Shown here: one piece after another, positions 30,301-43,300 of the stretch
Layout: each line of letters opens with the position of its first letter
Position numbering within the stretch: the stretch's first letter is position 1
Assembly: GCF_026213295.1 (NCBI RefSeq)
Contig: NC_079423.1
Location: 19,552,477-19,616,476, forward strand
Reading direction: 5' to 3'
Length of the DNA stretch: 64,000 nucleotides
Source of the DNA: Gadus chalcogrammus
Taxonomy: Eukaryota > Chordata > Actinopteri > Gadiformes > Gadidae
The notes under the pieces: model-generated
The model's database searches: none
What the model was told of the DNA's origin: nothing
The model's input: only the letters and a program-made list of their open reading frames with translations
Program-made: the position numbers and the translations under genes

Positions 30301-33300
30301 CTAGCGCTCTGAAAAGCATTTGGCACGCATAAAAACAAGAAATGTTGATTTTTCTGTTCATTTCAGAAAGCAAGTCGAAAACACATTGTTGGTCAAAAAG
30401 TGATTCTAAGCGCTCTGAAAAGAATTTTGCCGGCTTAAAAATAATAAATGTTGGTATCTCTGTCAATTTCAATGCAAACGTGTTACTAAGCTTACCAAAG
30501 GGTAATAGGGCCATACTCCACCATTTGGAAGGGGAATACATTAGTTTTGAGCAAAATCAACAATATAAGCTCAAAGACACATTGTTGGTCAAAAAGTGAT
30601 TCTAGCGCTCTGAAAAGCATTTGGCACGCATAAAAACAAGAAATGTTGATTTTTCTGTTCATTTCAGAAAACAAGTCGAAAACACATTGTTGGTCAAAAG
30701 TGATTCTAGCGCTCTGAAAAGCATTTTGCATGCGTAAAAACCAAAAATGTTGATATCTGTCAATTTCAATGCAAACGTGTTACTAAGCTTACCAAAGGGT
30801 TGAAGGGCCAAACTCCACCATTTGGAAGTGATCAAAAAGTGATTCTAACGCTCTGAAAAGCATTTTGCGCTCGTAAACAAGAAATGTTGATATCTCTGTC
30901 AATTTCAATGCAAACGTGTTACTAAGCTGACCGTAGCGTTATAGGGCCAACTCCACCATTTGGAAGTGATCAAAAAGTGATTCTAACGCTCTGAAAAGCA
31001 TTTTGCGCTCGTAAACAAGAAATGTTGATATCTCTGTCAATTTCAATGCAAACGTGTTACTAAGCTCACCACAGGTTTAAAGGGCCATTACTCCACCATT
31101 TGGAAGTAGTTTTGAGCAAAATCAACAATGTAAGGTCAAAAACACATTGTGGGCCAAAAAGTGATTCTAGCGCTCTGAAAAGCATTTTGCGCTCATAAAA
31201 ATAAGACATGTTGATATCTCTGTCAATTTCAATGCAAACGTGTTACTAAGCTTACCAAAGGGTTGAAGGGCCAAACTCCACCATTTGGAAGTGATCAAAA
31301 AGTGATTCTAACGCTCTGAAAAGCATTTTGCGCTCATAAACAAGAAATGTTGATATCTCTGTCAATTTCAATGCAAACGTGTTACTAAGCTCACCACAGG
31401 GTTATAGGGCCATTACTCCACCATTTGGAAGTAGTTTTGAGCAAAATCAACAATGTCAGGTCAAAACACATTGTTGGCCAAAAAGTGATTCTAGCGCTCT
31501 GAAAAGCATTTTGCGCTCATAAAAATAAGACATGTTGATATCTCCAAAGGGTAATAGGGCCATACTCCACCATTTGGAAGGGGAATACATTAGTTTTGAG
31601 CAAAATCAACAATATAAGGTCAAAGACACATTGTTGGTCAAAAAGTGATTCTAGCGCTCTGAAAAGCATTTGGCACGCATAAAAACAAGAAATGTTGATT
31701 TTTCTGTTCATTTCAGAAAACAAGTCGAAAACACATTGTTGGTCAAAAAGTGATTCTAGCGCTCTGAAGAGCATTTTGCAAGCGTAAAAACCAAAAATGT
31801 TGATATCTGTCAATTTCAATGCAAACGTGTTATTAAGCTTACCAAAGGGTAATAGGGCCATACTCCACCATTTGGAAGGGGAATACATTAGTTTTGAGCA
31901 AAATCAACAATATAAGGTCAAAGACACATTGTTGGTCAAAAAGTGATTCTAGCGCTCTGAAAAGCATTTGGCACGCATAAAAACAAGAAATGTTGATTTT
32001 TCTGTTCATTTCAGAAAGCAAGTCGAAAACACATTGTTGGTCAAAAAGTGATTCTAAGCGCTCTGAAAAGAATTTTGCCGGCTTAAAAATAATAAATGTT
32101 GGTATCTCTGTCAATTTCAATGCAAACGTGTTACTAAGCTTACCAAAGGGTAATAGGGCCATACTCCACCATTTGGAAGGGGAATACATTAGTTTTGAGC
32201 AAAATCAACAATATAAGCTCAAAGACACATTGTTGGTCAAAAAGTGATTCTAGCGCTCTGAAAAGCATTTGGCACGCATAAAAACAAGAAATGTTGATTT
32301 TTCTGTTCATTTCAGAAAACAAGTCGAAAACACATTGTTGGTCAAAAGTGATTCTAGCGCTCTGAAAAGCATTTTGCATGCGTAAAAACCAAAAATGTTG
32401 ATATCTGTCAATTTCAATGCAAACGTGTTACTAAGCTTACCAAAGGGTTGAAGGGCCAAACTCCACCATTTGGAAGTGATCAAAAAGTGATTCTAACGCT
32501 CTGAAAAGCATTTTGCGCTCGTAAACAAGAAATGTTGATATCTCTGTCAATTTCAATGCAAACGTGTTACTAAGCTGACCGTAGCGTTATAGGGCCAACT
32601 CCACCATTTGGAAGTGATCAAAAAGTGATTCTAACGCTCTGAAAAGCATTTTGCGCTCGTAAACAAGAAATGTTGATATCTCTGTCAATTTCAATGCAAA
32701 CGTGTTACTAAGCTCACCACAGGTTTAAAGGGCCATTACTCCACCATTTGGAAGTAGTTTTGAGCAAAATCAACAATGTAAGGTCAAAAACACATTGTGG
32801 GCCAAAAAGTGATTCTAGCGCTCTGAAAAGCATTTTGCGCTCATAAAAATAAGACATGTTGATATCTCTGTCAATTTCAATGCAAACGTGTTACTAAGCT
32901 TACCAAAGGGTTGAAGGGCCAAACTCCACCATTTGGAAGTGATCAAAAAGTGATTCTAACGCTCTGAAAAGCATTTTGCGCTCATAAACAAGAAATGTTG
33001 ATATCTCTGTCAATTTCAATGCAAACGTGTTACTAAGCTCACCACAGGGTTATAGGGCCATTACTCCACCATTTGGAAGTAGTTTTGAGCAAAATCAACA
33101 ATGTCAGGTCAAAAACACATTGTTGGCCAAAAAGTGATTCTAGCGCTCTGAAAAGCATTTTGCGCTCATAAAAATAAGACATGTTGATATCTCCAAAGGG
33201 TAATAGGGCCATACTCCACCATTTGGAAGGGGAATACATTAGTTTTGAGCAAAATCAACAATATAAGGTCAAAGACACATTGTTGGTCAAAAAGTGATTC

Positions 33301-33340
33301 TAGCGCTCTGAAAAGCATTTGGCACGCATAAAAACAAGAA
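21349..33340 (+). repeat. Large satellite repeat unit of about 12.0 kb, copy 1
   Basis: Rare variants recur at a constant offset of about 11,990 bp: GCTCTCATAAA (21981 and 33972), ACTCCACATTTGG (22391 and 34383), CGCTCTTAAAAG (about 22935 and 34927), GAAGCGATC (about 23515 and 35507) and TTGCCCAAAAAG (about 23883 and 35875). The second copy begins at about 33341 and is cut by the N gap after about 6.9 kb. Confidence 0.85.
25571..33240 (+). repeat. Higher-order repeat of about 1.65 kb
   Basis: The abrupt junction TATCTCCAAAGGG, which skips about 35 bp of the monomer, occurs at 25571, 26921, 28245, 29894, 31542 and 33191. The spacings are 1350, 1324, 1649, 1648 and 1649 bp. The shorter spacings lack about 300-325 bp, roughly one long plus one short monomer. 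The same junction appears at 37562 and 38910 in the second 12-kb copy. One deletion event followed by amplification explains all copies. Confidence 0.88.
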
Positions 33341-36300
33341 ATGTTGATATCTCTGTCAATTTCAATGCAAACGCGTTACTAAGCTCACCACAGGGTTATA
33401 GGGCCATTACTCCACCATTTGGAAGTAGTTTTGAGCAAAATCAACAATGTAAGGTCAAAAACACATTGTTGGCCAAAAAGTGATTCTAGCGCTCTGAAAA
33501 GCATTTTGCGCTCATAAAAATAAGACATGTTGATATCTCTGTCAATTTCAATGCAAACGTGTTACTAAGCTTACCAAAGGGTTGAAGGGCCAAACTCCAC
33601 CATTTGGAAGTGATCAAAAAGTGATTCTAACGCTCTGAAAAGCATTTTGCGCTCGTAAACAAGAAATGTTGATATCTCTGTCAATTTCAATGCAAACGTG
33701 TTACTAAGCTGACCGTAGCGTTATAGGGCCAACTCCACCATTTGGAAGTGATCAAAAAGTGATTCTAACGCTCTGAAAAGCATTTTGCGCTCGTAAACAA
33801 GAAATGTTGATATCTCTGTCAATTTCAATGCAAACGTGTTACTAAGCTCACCACAGGTTTATAGGGCCATTACTCCACCATTTGGAAGTAGTTTTGAGCA
33901 AAATCAACAATGTAAGGTCAAAAACACATTGTGGGCCAAAAAGTGATTCTCGCGCTCTGAAAAGCATTTTGCTCTCATAAAAATAAGACATGTTGATATC
34001 TCTGTCAATTTCAATGCAAACGTGTTACTAAGCTTACCAAAGGGTTGAAGGGCCAAACTCCACCATTTGGAAGTGATCAAAAAGTGATTCTAACGCTCTG
34101 AAAAGCATTTTGCGCTCATAAACAAGAAATGTTGATATCTCTGTCAATTTCAATGCAAACGTGTTACTAAGCTCACCACAGGGTTATAGGGCCATTACTC
34201 CACCATTTGGAAGTAGTTTTGAGCAAAATCAACAATGTCAGGTCAAAAACACATTGTTGGCCAAAAAGTGATTCTAGCGCTCTGAAAAGCATTTTGCGCT
34301 CATAAAAATAAGACATGTTGATATCTCTGTCAATTTCAATGCAAACGCGTTACTAAGCTCACCACAGGGTTATAGGGCCATTACTCCACATTTGGAAGTA
34401 GTTTTGAGCAAAATCAACAATGTAAGGTCAAAAACACATTGTTGGCCAAAAAGTGATTCTAGCGCTCTGAAAAGCATTTTGCGCTCATAAAAATAAGACA
34501 TGTTGATATCTCTGTCAATTTCAATGCAAACGTGTTACTAAGCTTACCAAAGGGTTGAAGGGCCAAACTCCACCATTTGGAAGTGATCAAAAAGTGATTC
34601 TAACGCTCTGAAAAGCATTTTGCGCTCGTAAACAAGAAATGTTGATATCTCTGTCAATTTCAATGCAAACGTGTTACTAAGCTGACCGTAGCGTTATAGG
34701 GCCAACTCCACCATTTGGAAGTGATCAAAAAGTGATTCTAACGCTCTGAAAAGCATTTTGCGCTCGTAAACAAGAAATGTTGATATCTCTGTCAATTTCA
34801 ATGCAAACGTGTTACTAAGCTCACCACAGGTTTATAGGGCCATTACTCCACCATTTGGAAGTAGTTTTGAGCAAAATCAACAATGTAAGGTCAAAAACAC
34901 ATTGTTGGCCAAAAAGTGATTCTAGCGCTCTTAAAAGCATTTTGCGCTCATAAAAATAAGACATGTTGATATCTCTGTCAATTTCAATGCAAACGTGTTA
35001 CTAAGCTTACCAAAGGGTTGAAGGGCCAAACTCCACCATTTGGAAGTGATCAAAAAGTGATTCTAACGCTCTGAAAAGCATTTTGCGCTCGTAAACAAGA
35101 AATGTTGATATCTCTGTCAATTTCAATGCAAACGTGTTACTAAGCTAACCGTAGCGTTATAGGGCCAACTCCACCATTTGGAAGTGATCAAAAAGTGATT
35201 CTAACGCTCTGAAAAGCATTTTGCGCTCGTAAACAAGAAATGTTGATATCTCTGTCAATTTCAATGCAAACGTGTTACTAAGCTCACCACAGGTTTATAG
35301 GGCCATTACTCCACCATTTGGAAGTAGTTTTGAGCAAAATCAACAATGTAAGGTCAAAAACACATTGTGGGCCAAAAAGTGATTCTAGCGCTCTGAAAAG
35401 CATTTTGCGCTCATAAAAATAAGACATGTTGATATCTCTGTCAATTTCAATGCAAACGTGTTACTAAGCTTACCAAAGGGTTGAAGGGCCAAACTCCACC
35501 ATTTGGAAGCGATCAAAAAGTGATTCTAACGCTCTGAAAAGCATTTTGCGCTCATAAACAAGAAATGTTGATATCTGTCAATTTCAATGCAAACGTGTTA
35601 CTAAGCTCACCACAGGGTTATAGGGCCATTACTCCACCATTTGGAAGTAGTTTTGAGCAAAATCAACAATGTCAGGTCAAAAACACATTGTTGGCCAAAA
35701 AGTGATTCTAACGCTCTGAAAAGCATTTTGCGCTCGTAAACAAGAAATGTTGATATCTCTGTCAATTTCAATGCAAACGTGTTACTAAGCTCACCACAGG
35801 TTTATAGGGCCATTACTCCACCATTTGGAAGTAGTTTTGAGCAAAATCAACAATGTAAGGTCAAAAACACATTGTTGCCCAAAAAGTGATTCTAGCGCTC
35901 TGAAAAGCATTTTGCGCTCATAAAAATAAGACATGTTGATATCTCTGTCAATTTCAATGCAAACGTGTTACTAAGCTTACCAAAGGGTTGAAGGGCCAAA
36001 CTCCACCATTTGGAAGTGATCAAAAAGTGATTCTAACGCTCTGAAAAGCATTTTGCGCTCGTAAACAAGAAATGTTGATATCTCTGTCAATTTCAATGCA
36101 AACGTGTTACTAAGCTGACCGTAGCGTTATAGGGCCAACTCCACCATTTGGAAGTGATCAAAAAGTGATTCTAACGCTCTGAAAAGCATTTTGCGCTCGT
36201 AAACAAGAAATGTTGATATCTCTGTCAATTTCAATGCAAACGTGTTACTAAGCTCACCACAGGTTTATAGGGCCATTACTCCACCATTTGGAAGTAGTTT

Positions 36301-39300
36301 TGAGCAAAATCAACAATGTAAGGTCAAAAACACATTGTGGGCCAAAAAGTGATTCTAGCGCTCTGAAAAGCATTTTGCGCTCATAAAAATAAGGAATGTT
36401 GATATCTCTGTCAATTTCAATGCAAACGTGTTACTAAGCTTACCAAAGGGTTGAAGGGCCAAACTCCACCATTTGGAAGTGATCAAAAAGTGATTCTAAC
36501 GCTCTGAAAAGCATTTTGCGCTCATAAACAAGAATGTTGATATCTGTCAATTTCAATGCAAACGTGTTACTAAGCTCACCACAGGGTTATAGGGCCATTA
36601 CTCCACCATTTGGAAGTAGTTTTGAGCAAAATCAACAATGTCAGGTCAAAAACACATTGTTGGCCAAAAAGTGATTCTAACGCTCTGAAAAGCATTTTGC
36701 GCTCGTAAACAAGAAATGTTGATATCTCTGTCAATTTCAATGCAAACGTGTTACTAAGCTCACCACAGGTTTATAGGGCCATTACTCCACCATTTGGAAG
36801 TAGTTTTGAGCAAAATCAACAATGTAAGGTCAAAAACACATTGTTGCCCAAAAAGTGATTCTAGCGCTCTGAAAAGCATTTTGCGCTCATAAAAATAAGA
36901 CATGTTGATATCTCTGTCAATTTCAATGCAAACGTGTTACTAAGCTTACCAAGGGTTGAAGGGCCAAACTCCACCATTTGGAAGTGATCAAAAAGTGATT
37001 CTAACGCTCTGAAAAGCATTTTGCGCTCGTAAACAAGAAATGTTGATATCTCTGTCAATTTCAATGCAAACGTGTTACTAAGCTCACCACAGGTTTATAG
37101 GGCCATTACTCCACCATTTGGAAGTAGTTTTGAGCAAAATCAACAATGTAAGGTCAAAAACACATTGTGGGCCAAAAAGTGATTCTAGCGCTCTGAAAAG
37201 CATTTTGCGCTCATAAAAATAAGACATGTTGATATCTCTGTCAATTTCAATGCAAACGTGTTACTAAGGTTACCAAAGGGTTGAAGGGCCAAACTCCACC
37301 ATTTGGAAGTGATCAAAAAGTGATTCTAACGCTCTGAAAAGCATTTTGCGCTCATAAACAAGAAATGTTGATATCTCTGTCAATTTCAATGCAAACGTGT
37401 TACTAAGCTCACCACAGGGTTATAGGGCCATTACTCCACCATTTGGAAGTAGTTTTGAGCAAAATCAACAATGTCAGGTCCAAAAACACATTGTTGGCCA
37501 AAAAGTGATTCTAGCGCTCTGAAAAGCATTTTGCGCTCATAAAAATAAGACATGTTGATATCTCCAAAGGGTAATAGGGCCATACTCCACCATTTGGAAG
37601 GGGAATACATTAGTTTTGAGCAAAATCAACAATATAAGGTCAAAGACACATTGTTGGTCAAAAAGTGATTCTAGCGCTCTGAAAAGCATTTGGCACGCAT
37701 AAAAACAAGAAATGTTGATTTTTCTGTTCATTTCAGAAAGCAAGTCGAAAACACATTGTTGGTCAAAAAGTGATTCTAGCGCTCTGAAGAGCATTTTGCA
37801 AGCGTAAAAACCAAAAATGTTGATATCTCTGTCAATTTCAATGCAAACGTGTTACTAAGCTTACCAAAGGGTAATAGGGCCATACTCCACCATTTGGAAG
37901 GGGAATACATTAGTTTTGAGCAAAATCAACAATATAAGGTCAAAGACACATTGTTGGTCAAAAAGTGATTCTAGCGCTCTGAAAAGCATTTGGCACGCAT
38001 AAAAACAAGAAATGTTGATTTTTCTGTTCATTTCAGAAAACAAGTCGAAAACACATTGTTGGTCAAAAGTGATTCTAGCGCTCTGAAAAGCATTTTGCAT
38101 GCGTAAAAACCAAAAATGTTGATATCTGTCAATTTCAATGCAAACGTGTTACTAAGCTTACCAAAGGGTTGAAGGGCCAAACTCCACCATTTGGAAGTGA
38201 TCAAAAAGTGATTCTAACGCTCTGAAAAGCATTTTGCGCTCGTAAACAAGAAATGTTGATATCTCTGTCAATTTCAATGCAAACGTGTTACTAAGCTGAC
38301 CGTAGCGTTATAGGGCCAACTCCACCATTTGGAAGTGATCAAAAAGTGATTCTAACGCTCTGAAAAGCATTTTGCGCTCGTAAACAAGAAATGTTGATAT
38401 CTCTGTCAATTTCAATGCAAACGTGTTACTAAGCTCACCACAGGTTTAAAGGGCCATTACTCCACCATTTGGAAGTAGTTTGAGCAAAATCACAATGTAA
38501 GGTCAAAAACACATTGTGGGCCAAAAAGTGATTCTAGCGCTCTGAAAAGCATTTTGCGCTCATAAAAATAAGACATGTTGATATCTCTGTCAATTTCAAT
38601 GCAAACGTGTTACTAAGCTTACCAAAGGGTTGAAGGGCCAAACTCCACCATTTGGAAGTGATCAAAAAGTGATTCTAACGCTCTGAAAAGCATTTTGCGC
38701 TCATAAACAAGAAATGTTGATATCTCTGTCAATTTCAATGCAAACGTGTTACTAAGCTCACCACAGGGTTATAGGGCCATTACTCCACCATTTGGAAGTA
38801 GTTTTGAGCAAAATCAACAATGTCAGGTCAAAAACACATTGTTGGCCAAAAAGTGATTCTAGCGCTCTGAAAAGCATTTTGCGCTCATAAAAATAAGACA
38901 TGTTGATATCTCCAAAGGGTAATAGGGCCATACTCCACCATTTGGAAGGGGAATACATTAGTTTTGAGCAAAATCAACAATATAAGGTCAAAGACACATT
39001 GTTGGTCAAAAAGTGATTCTAGCGCTCTGAAAAGCATTTGGCACGCATAAAAACAAGAAATGTTGATTTTTCTGTTCATTTCAGAAAACAAGTCGAAAAC
39101 ACATTGTTGGTCAAAAAGTGATTCTAGCGCTCTGAAGAGCATTTTGCAAGCGTAAAAACCAAAAATGTTGATATCTGTCAATTTCAATGCAAACGTGTTA
39201 TTAAGCTTACCAAAGGGTAATAGGGCCATACTCCACCATTTGGAAGGGGAATACATTAGTTTTGAGCAAAATCAACAATATAAGGTCAAAGACACATTGT

Positions 39301-40211
39301 TGGTCAAAAAGTGATTCTAGCGCTCTGAAAAGCATTTGGCACGCATAAAAACAAGAAATGTTGATTTTTCTGTTCATTTCAGAAAGCAAGTCGAAACACA
39401 TTGTTGGTCAAAAAGTGATTCTAAGCGCTCTGAAAAGAATTTTGCCGGCTTAAAAATAATAAATGTTGGTATCTCTGTCAATTTCAATGCAAACGTGTTA
39501 CTAAGCTTACCAAAGGGTAATAGGGCCATACTCCACCATTTGGAAGGGGAATACATTAGTTTTGAGCAAAATCAACAATATAAGGTCAAAGACACATTGT
39601 TGGTCAAAAAGTGATTCTAGCGCTCTGAAAAGCATTTGGCACGCATAAAAACAAGAAATGTTGATTTTTCTGTTCATTTCAGAAAACAAGTCGAAAACAC
39701 ATTGTTGGTCAAAAGTGATTCTAGCGCTCTGAAAAGCATTTGCAATGCGTAAAAACCAAAAATGTTGATATCTGTCAATTTCAATGCAAACGTGTTACTA
39801 AGCTTACCAAAGGGTTGAAGGGCCAAACTCCACCATTTGGAAGTGATCAAAAAGTGATTCTAACGCTCTGAAAAGCATTTTGCGCTCGTAAACAAGAAAT
39901 GTTGATATCTCTGTCAATTTCAATGCAAACGTGTTACTAAGCTGACCGTAGCGTTATAGGGCCAACTCCACCATTTGGAAGTGATCAAAAAGTGATTCTA
40001 ACGCTCTGAAAAGCATTTTGCGCTCGTAAACAAGAAATGTTGATATCTCTGTCAATTTCAATGCAAACGTGTTACTAAGCTCACCACAGGGTTATAGGGC
40101 CATTACTCCACCATTTGGAAGTAGTTTTGAGCAAAATCAACAATGTCAGGTCAAAAACACATTGTTGGCCAAAAAGTGATTCTAGCGCTCTGAAAAGCAT
40201 TTTGCGCTCAT
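33341..40211 (+). repeat. Large satellite repeat unit of about 12 kb, copy 2 (truncated by the gap)
   Basis: Matches 21349-28222 at an offset of 11,988-11,992 bp. Small differences include TAACCGTAGCG near 35145 and several single-base losses or gains in homopolymers (near 36531, 36950, 37481, 38481, 39396 and 39741). Confidence 0.85.
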
Positions 40212-40311
40212 NNNNNNNNNNNNNNNNNNNNNNNNNNNNNNNNNNNNNNNNNNNNNNNNNNNNNNNNNNNNNNNNNNNNNNNNNNNNNNNNNNNNNNNNN
40301 NNNNNNNNNNN
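40212..40311. other. Assembly gap (100 N)
   Basis: Exactly 100 undetermined bases, a conventional placeholder, so the true gap length is unknown. Satellite orientation is reversed on the other side. Confidence 0.99.
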
Positions 40312-43300
40312 ACTTTTTGACCAACAATGTGTTTTTTTGACTTTACATTGTTGATTTTGCTCAAAAAACTACTTCCAAATGGTGGAGTATGGCCCTATAA
40401 CCCTTTGGTGAGCTTAGTAACACGTTTGCATTGAAATTGACAAAGATAAACATTTCTTGTTTTTATGAGCGCAAAATGCTTTTCAGAGCGTAAGAATCAC
40501 TTTTTGACCAACAATGTGTTTTTGACTTTACATTGTTGATTTTGCTCAAAAACTACTTCCAAATGGTGGAGTATGGCCCTATAACCCTTTGGTGAGCTTA
40601 GTAACACGTTTGCATTGAAATTGACAGAGATATCAACATTTCTTGTTTTTATGAGCGCAAAATTCTTTTCAAAGCGTTAGAATCACTTTTTGATCACTTC
40701 CAAATGGTGGAGTTTGGCCCTTCAATCCTTTGGTAAGCTTAGTAACACGTATGCATTGAAATTGAAAGAGATATCAACATTTCTTGTTTTTATGAGCGCA
40801 AAATGCTTTCAGAGCGTAAGAATCACTTTTTGACCAACAATGTGTTTTTGACTTTACATTGTTGATTTTGCTCAAAACTACTTCCAAATGGTGGAGTATG
40901 GCCCTATAACCCTTTGGTGAGCTTAGTAACACCTTTGCATTGAAATTGACAAAGATAAACATTTCTTGTTTTTATGAGCGCAAAATGCTTTTCAGAGCGT
41001 AAGAATCACTTTTTGACCAACAATGTGTTTTTGACTTTACATTGTTGATTTTGCTCAAAACTACTTCCAAATGGTGGAGTATGGCCCTATAACCCTTTGG
41101 TGAGCTTAGTAACACGTTTGCATTGAAATTGACAGAGATATCAACATTTCTTGTTTTTATGAGCGCAAAATGCTTTTCAGAGCGTTAGAATCACTTTTTG
41201 ATCACTTCCAAATGGTGGAGTTTGGCCCTATAACCCTTTGGTGAGCTTAGTAACACGTTTGCATTGAAATTGACAGAGATATCAACATTTCTTGTTTTTA
41301 TGAGCGCAAAATGCTTTTCAGAGCGTAAGAATCACTTTTTGACCAACAATGTGTTTTTTGACTTTACATTGTTGATTTTGCTCAAAACTACTTCCCAATG
41401 GTGGAGTATGGCCCTATAACCCTTTGGTGAGCTTAGTAACACGTTTGCATTGAAATTGACAGAGATATCAACATTTCTTGTTTTTATGAGCGCAAAATGC
41501 TTTCAGAGCGTAAGAATCACTTTTTGACCAACAATGTGTTTTTGACTTTACATTGTTGATTTTGCTCAAAACTACTTCCAAATGGTGGAGTATGGCCCTA
41601 TAACCCTTTGGTGAGCTTAGTAACACCTTTGCATTGAAATTGACAAAGATAAACATTTCTTGTTTTTATGAGCGCAAAATGCTTTTCAGAGCGTAAGAAT
41701 CACTTTTTGACCAACAATGTGTTTTTGACTTTACATTGTTGATTTTGCTCAAAACTACTTCCAAATGGTGGAGTATGGCCCTATAAACCCTTTGGTGAGC
41801 TTAGTTACACGTTTGCATTGAAATTGACAGAGATATCAACATTTCTTGTTTTTATGAGCGCAAAATGCTTTCAGAGCGTTAGAATCACTTTTTGATCACT
41901 TCCAAATGGTGGAGTTTGGCCCTATAACCCTTTGGTGAGCTTAGTAACACGTTTGCATTGAAATTGACAGAGATATCAACATTTCTTATTTTTATAAGCG
42001 CAAAATGCTTTTCAGAGCGTTAGAATCACATTTCGATCACTTCCAAATGGTGGAGTTTGGCCCTTCAACCCTTTGGTAAGCTTAGTAACACGTTTGCATT
42101 GAAATTGACAGAGATATGAACATTTCTTGTTTTTATGAGCGCAAAATGCTTTTCAGAGCGTAAGAATCACTTTTGACCAACAATGTGTTTTTGACTTTAC
42201 ATTGTTGATTTTGCTCAAAACTACTTCCAAATGGTGGAGTATGGCCCTATAACCCTTTGGTGAGCTTAGTAACACGTTTGTATTGAAATTGACAGAGATA
42301 TCAACATTTCTTGTTTTTATGAGCGCAAAATGCTTTTCAGAGCGTTAGAATCACTTTTTGATCACTTCCAAATGGTGGAGTTTGGCCCTTCAACCCTTTG
42401 GTAAGCTTAGTAACACGTTTGCATTGAAATTGACAGAGATATCAACATTTCTTGTTTTTATGAGCGCAAAATGCTTTCAGAGCGTAAGAATCACTTTTTG
42501 ACCAACAATGTGTTTTTGACTTTACATTGTTGATTTTGCTCAAAACTACTTCCAAATGGTGGAGTATGGCCCTATAACCCTTTGGTGAGCTTAGTAACAC
42601 GTTTGCATTGAAATTGACAGAGATATCAACATTTCTTGTTTTTATGAGCGCAAAATTCTTTTCAGAGCGTTAGAATCACTTTTTGATCACTTCCAAATGG
42701 TGGAGTTTGGCCCTTCAACCCTTTGGTAAGCTTAGTAACACGTTTGCATTGAAATTGACAGAGATATCAACATTTCTTGTTTTTATGAGCGCAAAATGCT
42801 TTCAGAGCGTAAGAATCACTTTTTGACCAACAATGTGTTTTTGACTTTACATTGTTGATTTTGCTCAAAACTACTTCCAAATGGTGGAGTATGGCCCTAT
42901 AACCCTTTGGTGAGCTTAGTAACACGTTTGCATTGAAATTGACAAAGATAAACATTTCTTGTTTTTATGAGCGCAAAATGCTTTTCAGAGCGTAAGAATC
43001 ACTTTTTGACCAACAATGTGTTTTTGACTTTACATTGTTGATTTTGCTCAAAACTACTTCCAAATGGTGGAGTATGGCCCTATAACCCTTTGGTGAGCTT
43101 AGTAACACGTTTGCATTGAAATTGACAGAGATATCAACATTTCTTGTTTTTATGAGCGCAAAATTCTTTTCAAAGCGTTAGAATCACTTTTTGATCACTT
43201 CCAAATGGTGGAGTTTGGCCCTTCAATCCTTTGGTAAGCTTAGTAACACGTATGCATTGAAATTGAAAGAGATATCAACATTTCTTGTTTTTATGAGCGC

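Larger units (their letters stand above)
17395..40211 (+). repeat. Satellite array, central segment (same orientation as the left segment)
   Basis: About 22.8 kb of 186-bp and 139-bp monomers plus a third, diverged type with GGGGAATACATTAG and CATTTGGCACGC. The array is organised in higher-order units (separate entries). It runs to the N gap. Many short open frames arise because monomer sums are close to multiples of three. None has a plausible start, domain or independent conservation, so none is called. Confidence 0.95.

Noticed and set aside
17395..40211. CENP-B box in the satellite monomer
   Set aside because: No TTCG...CGGG-type match to the consensus was found by eye in the monomer types examined.
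40212..40311. Large recent palindrome centred on the gap
   Set aside because: The two arms carry different diagnostic variants and different higher-order unit lengths, so they are not recent copies of each other.
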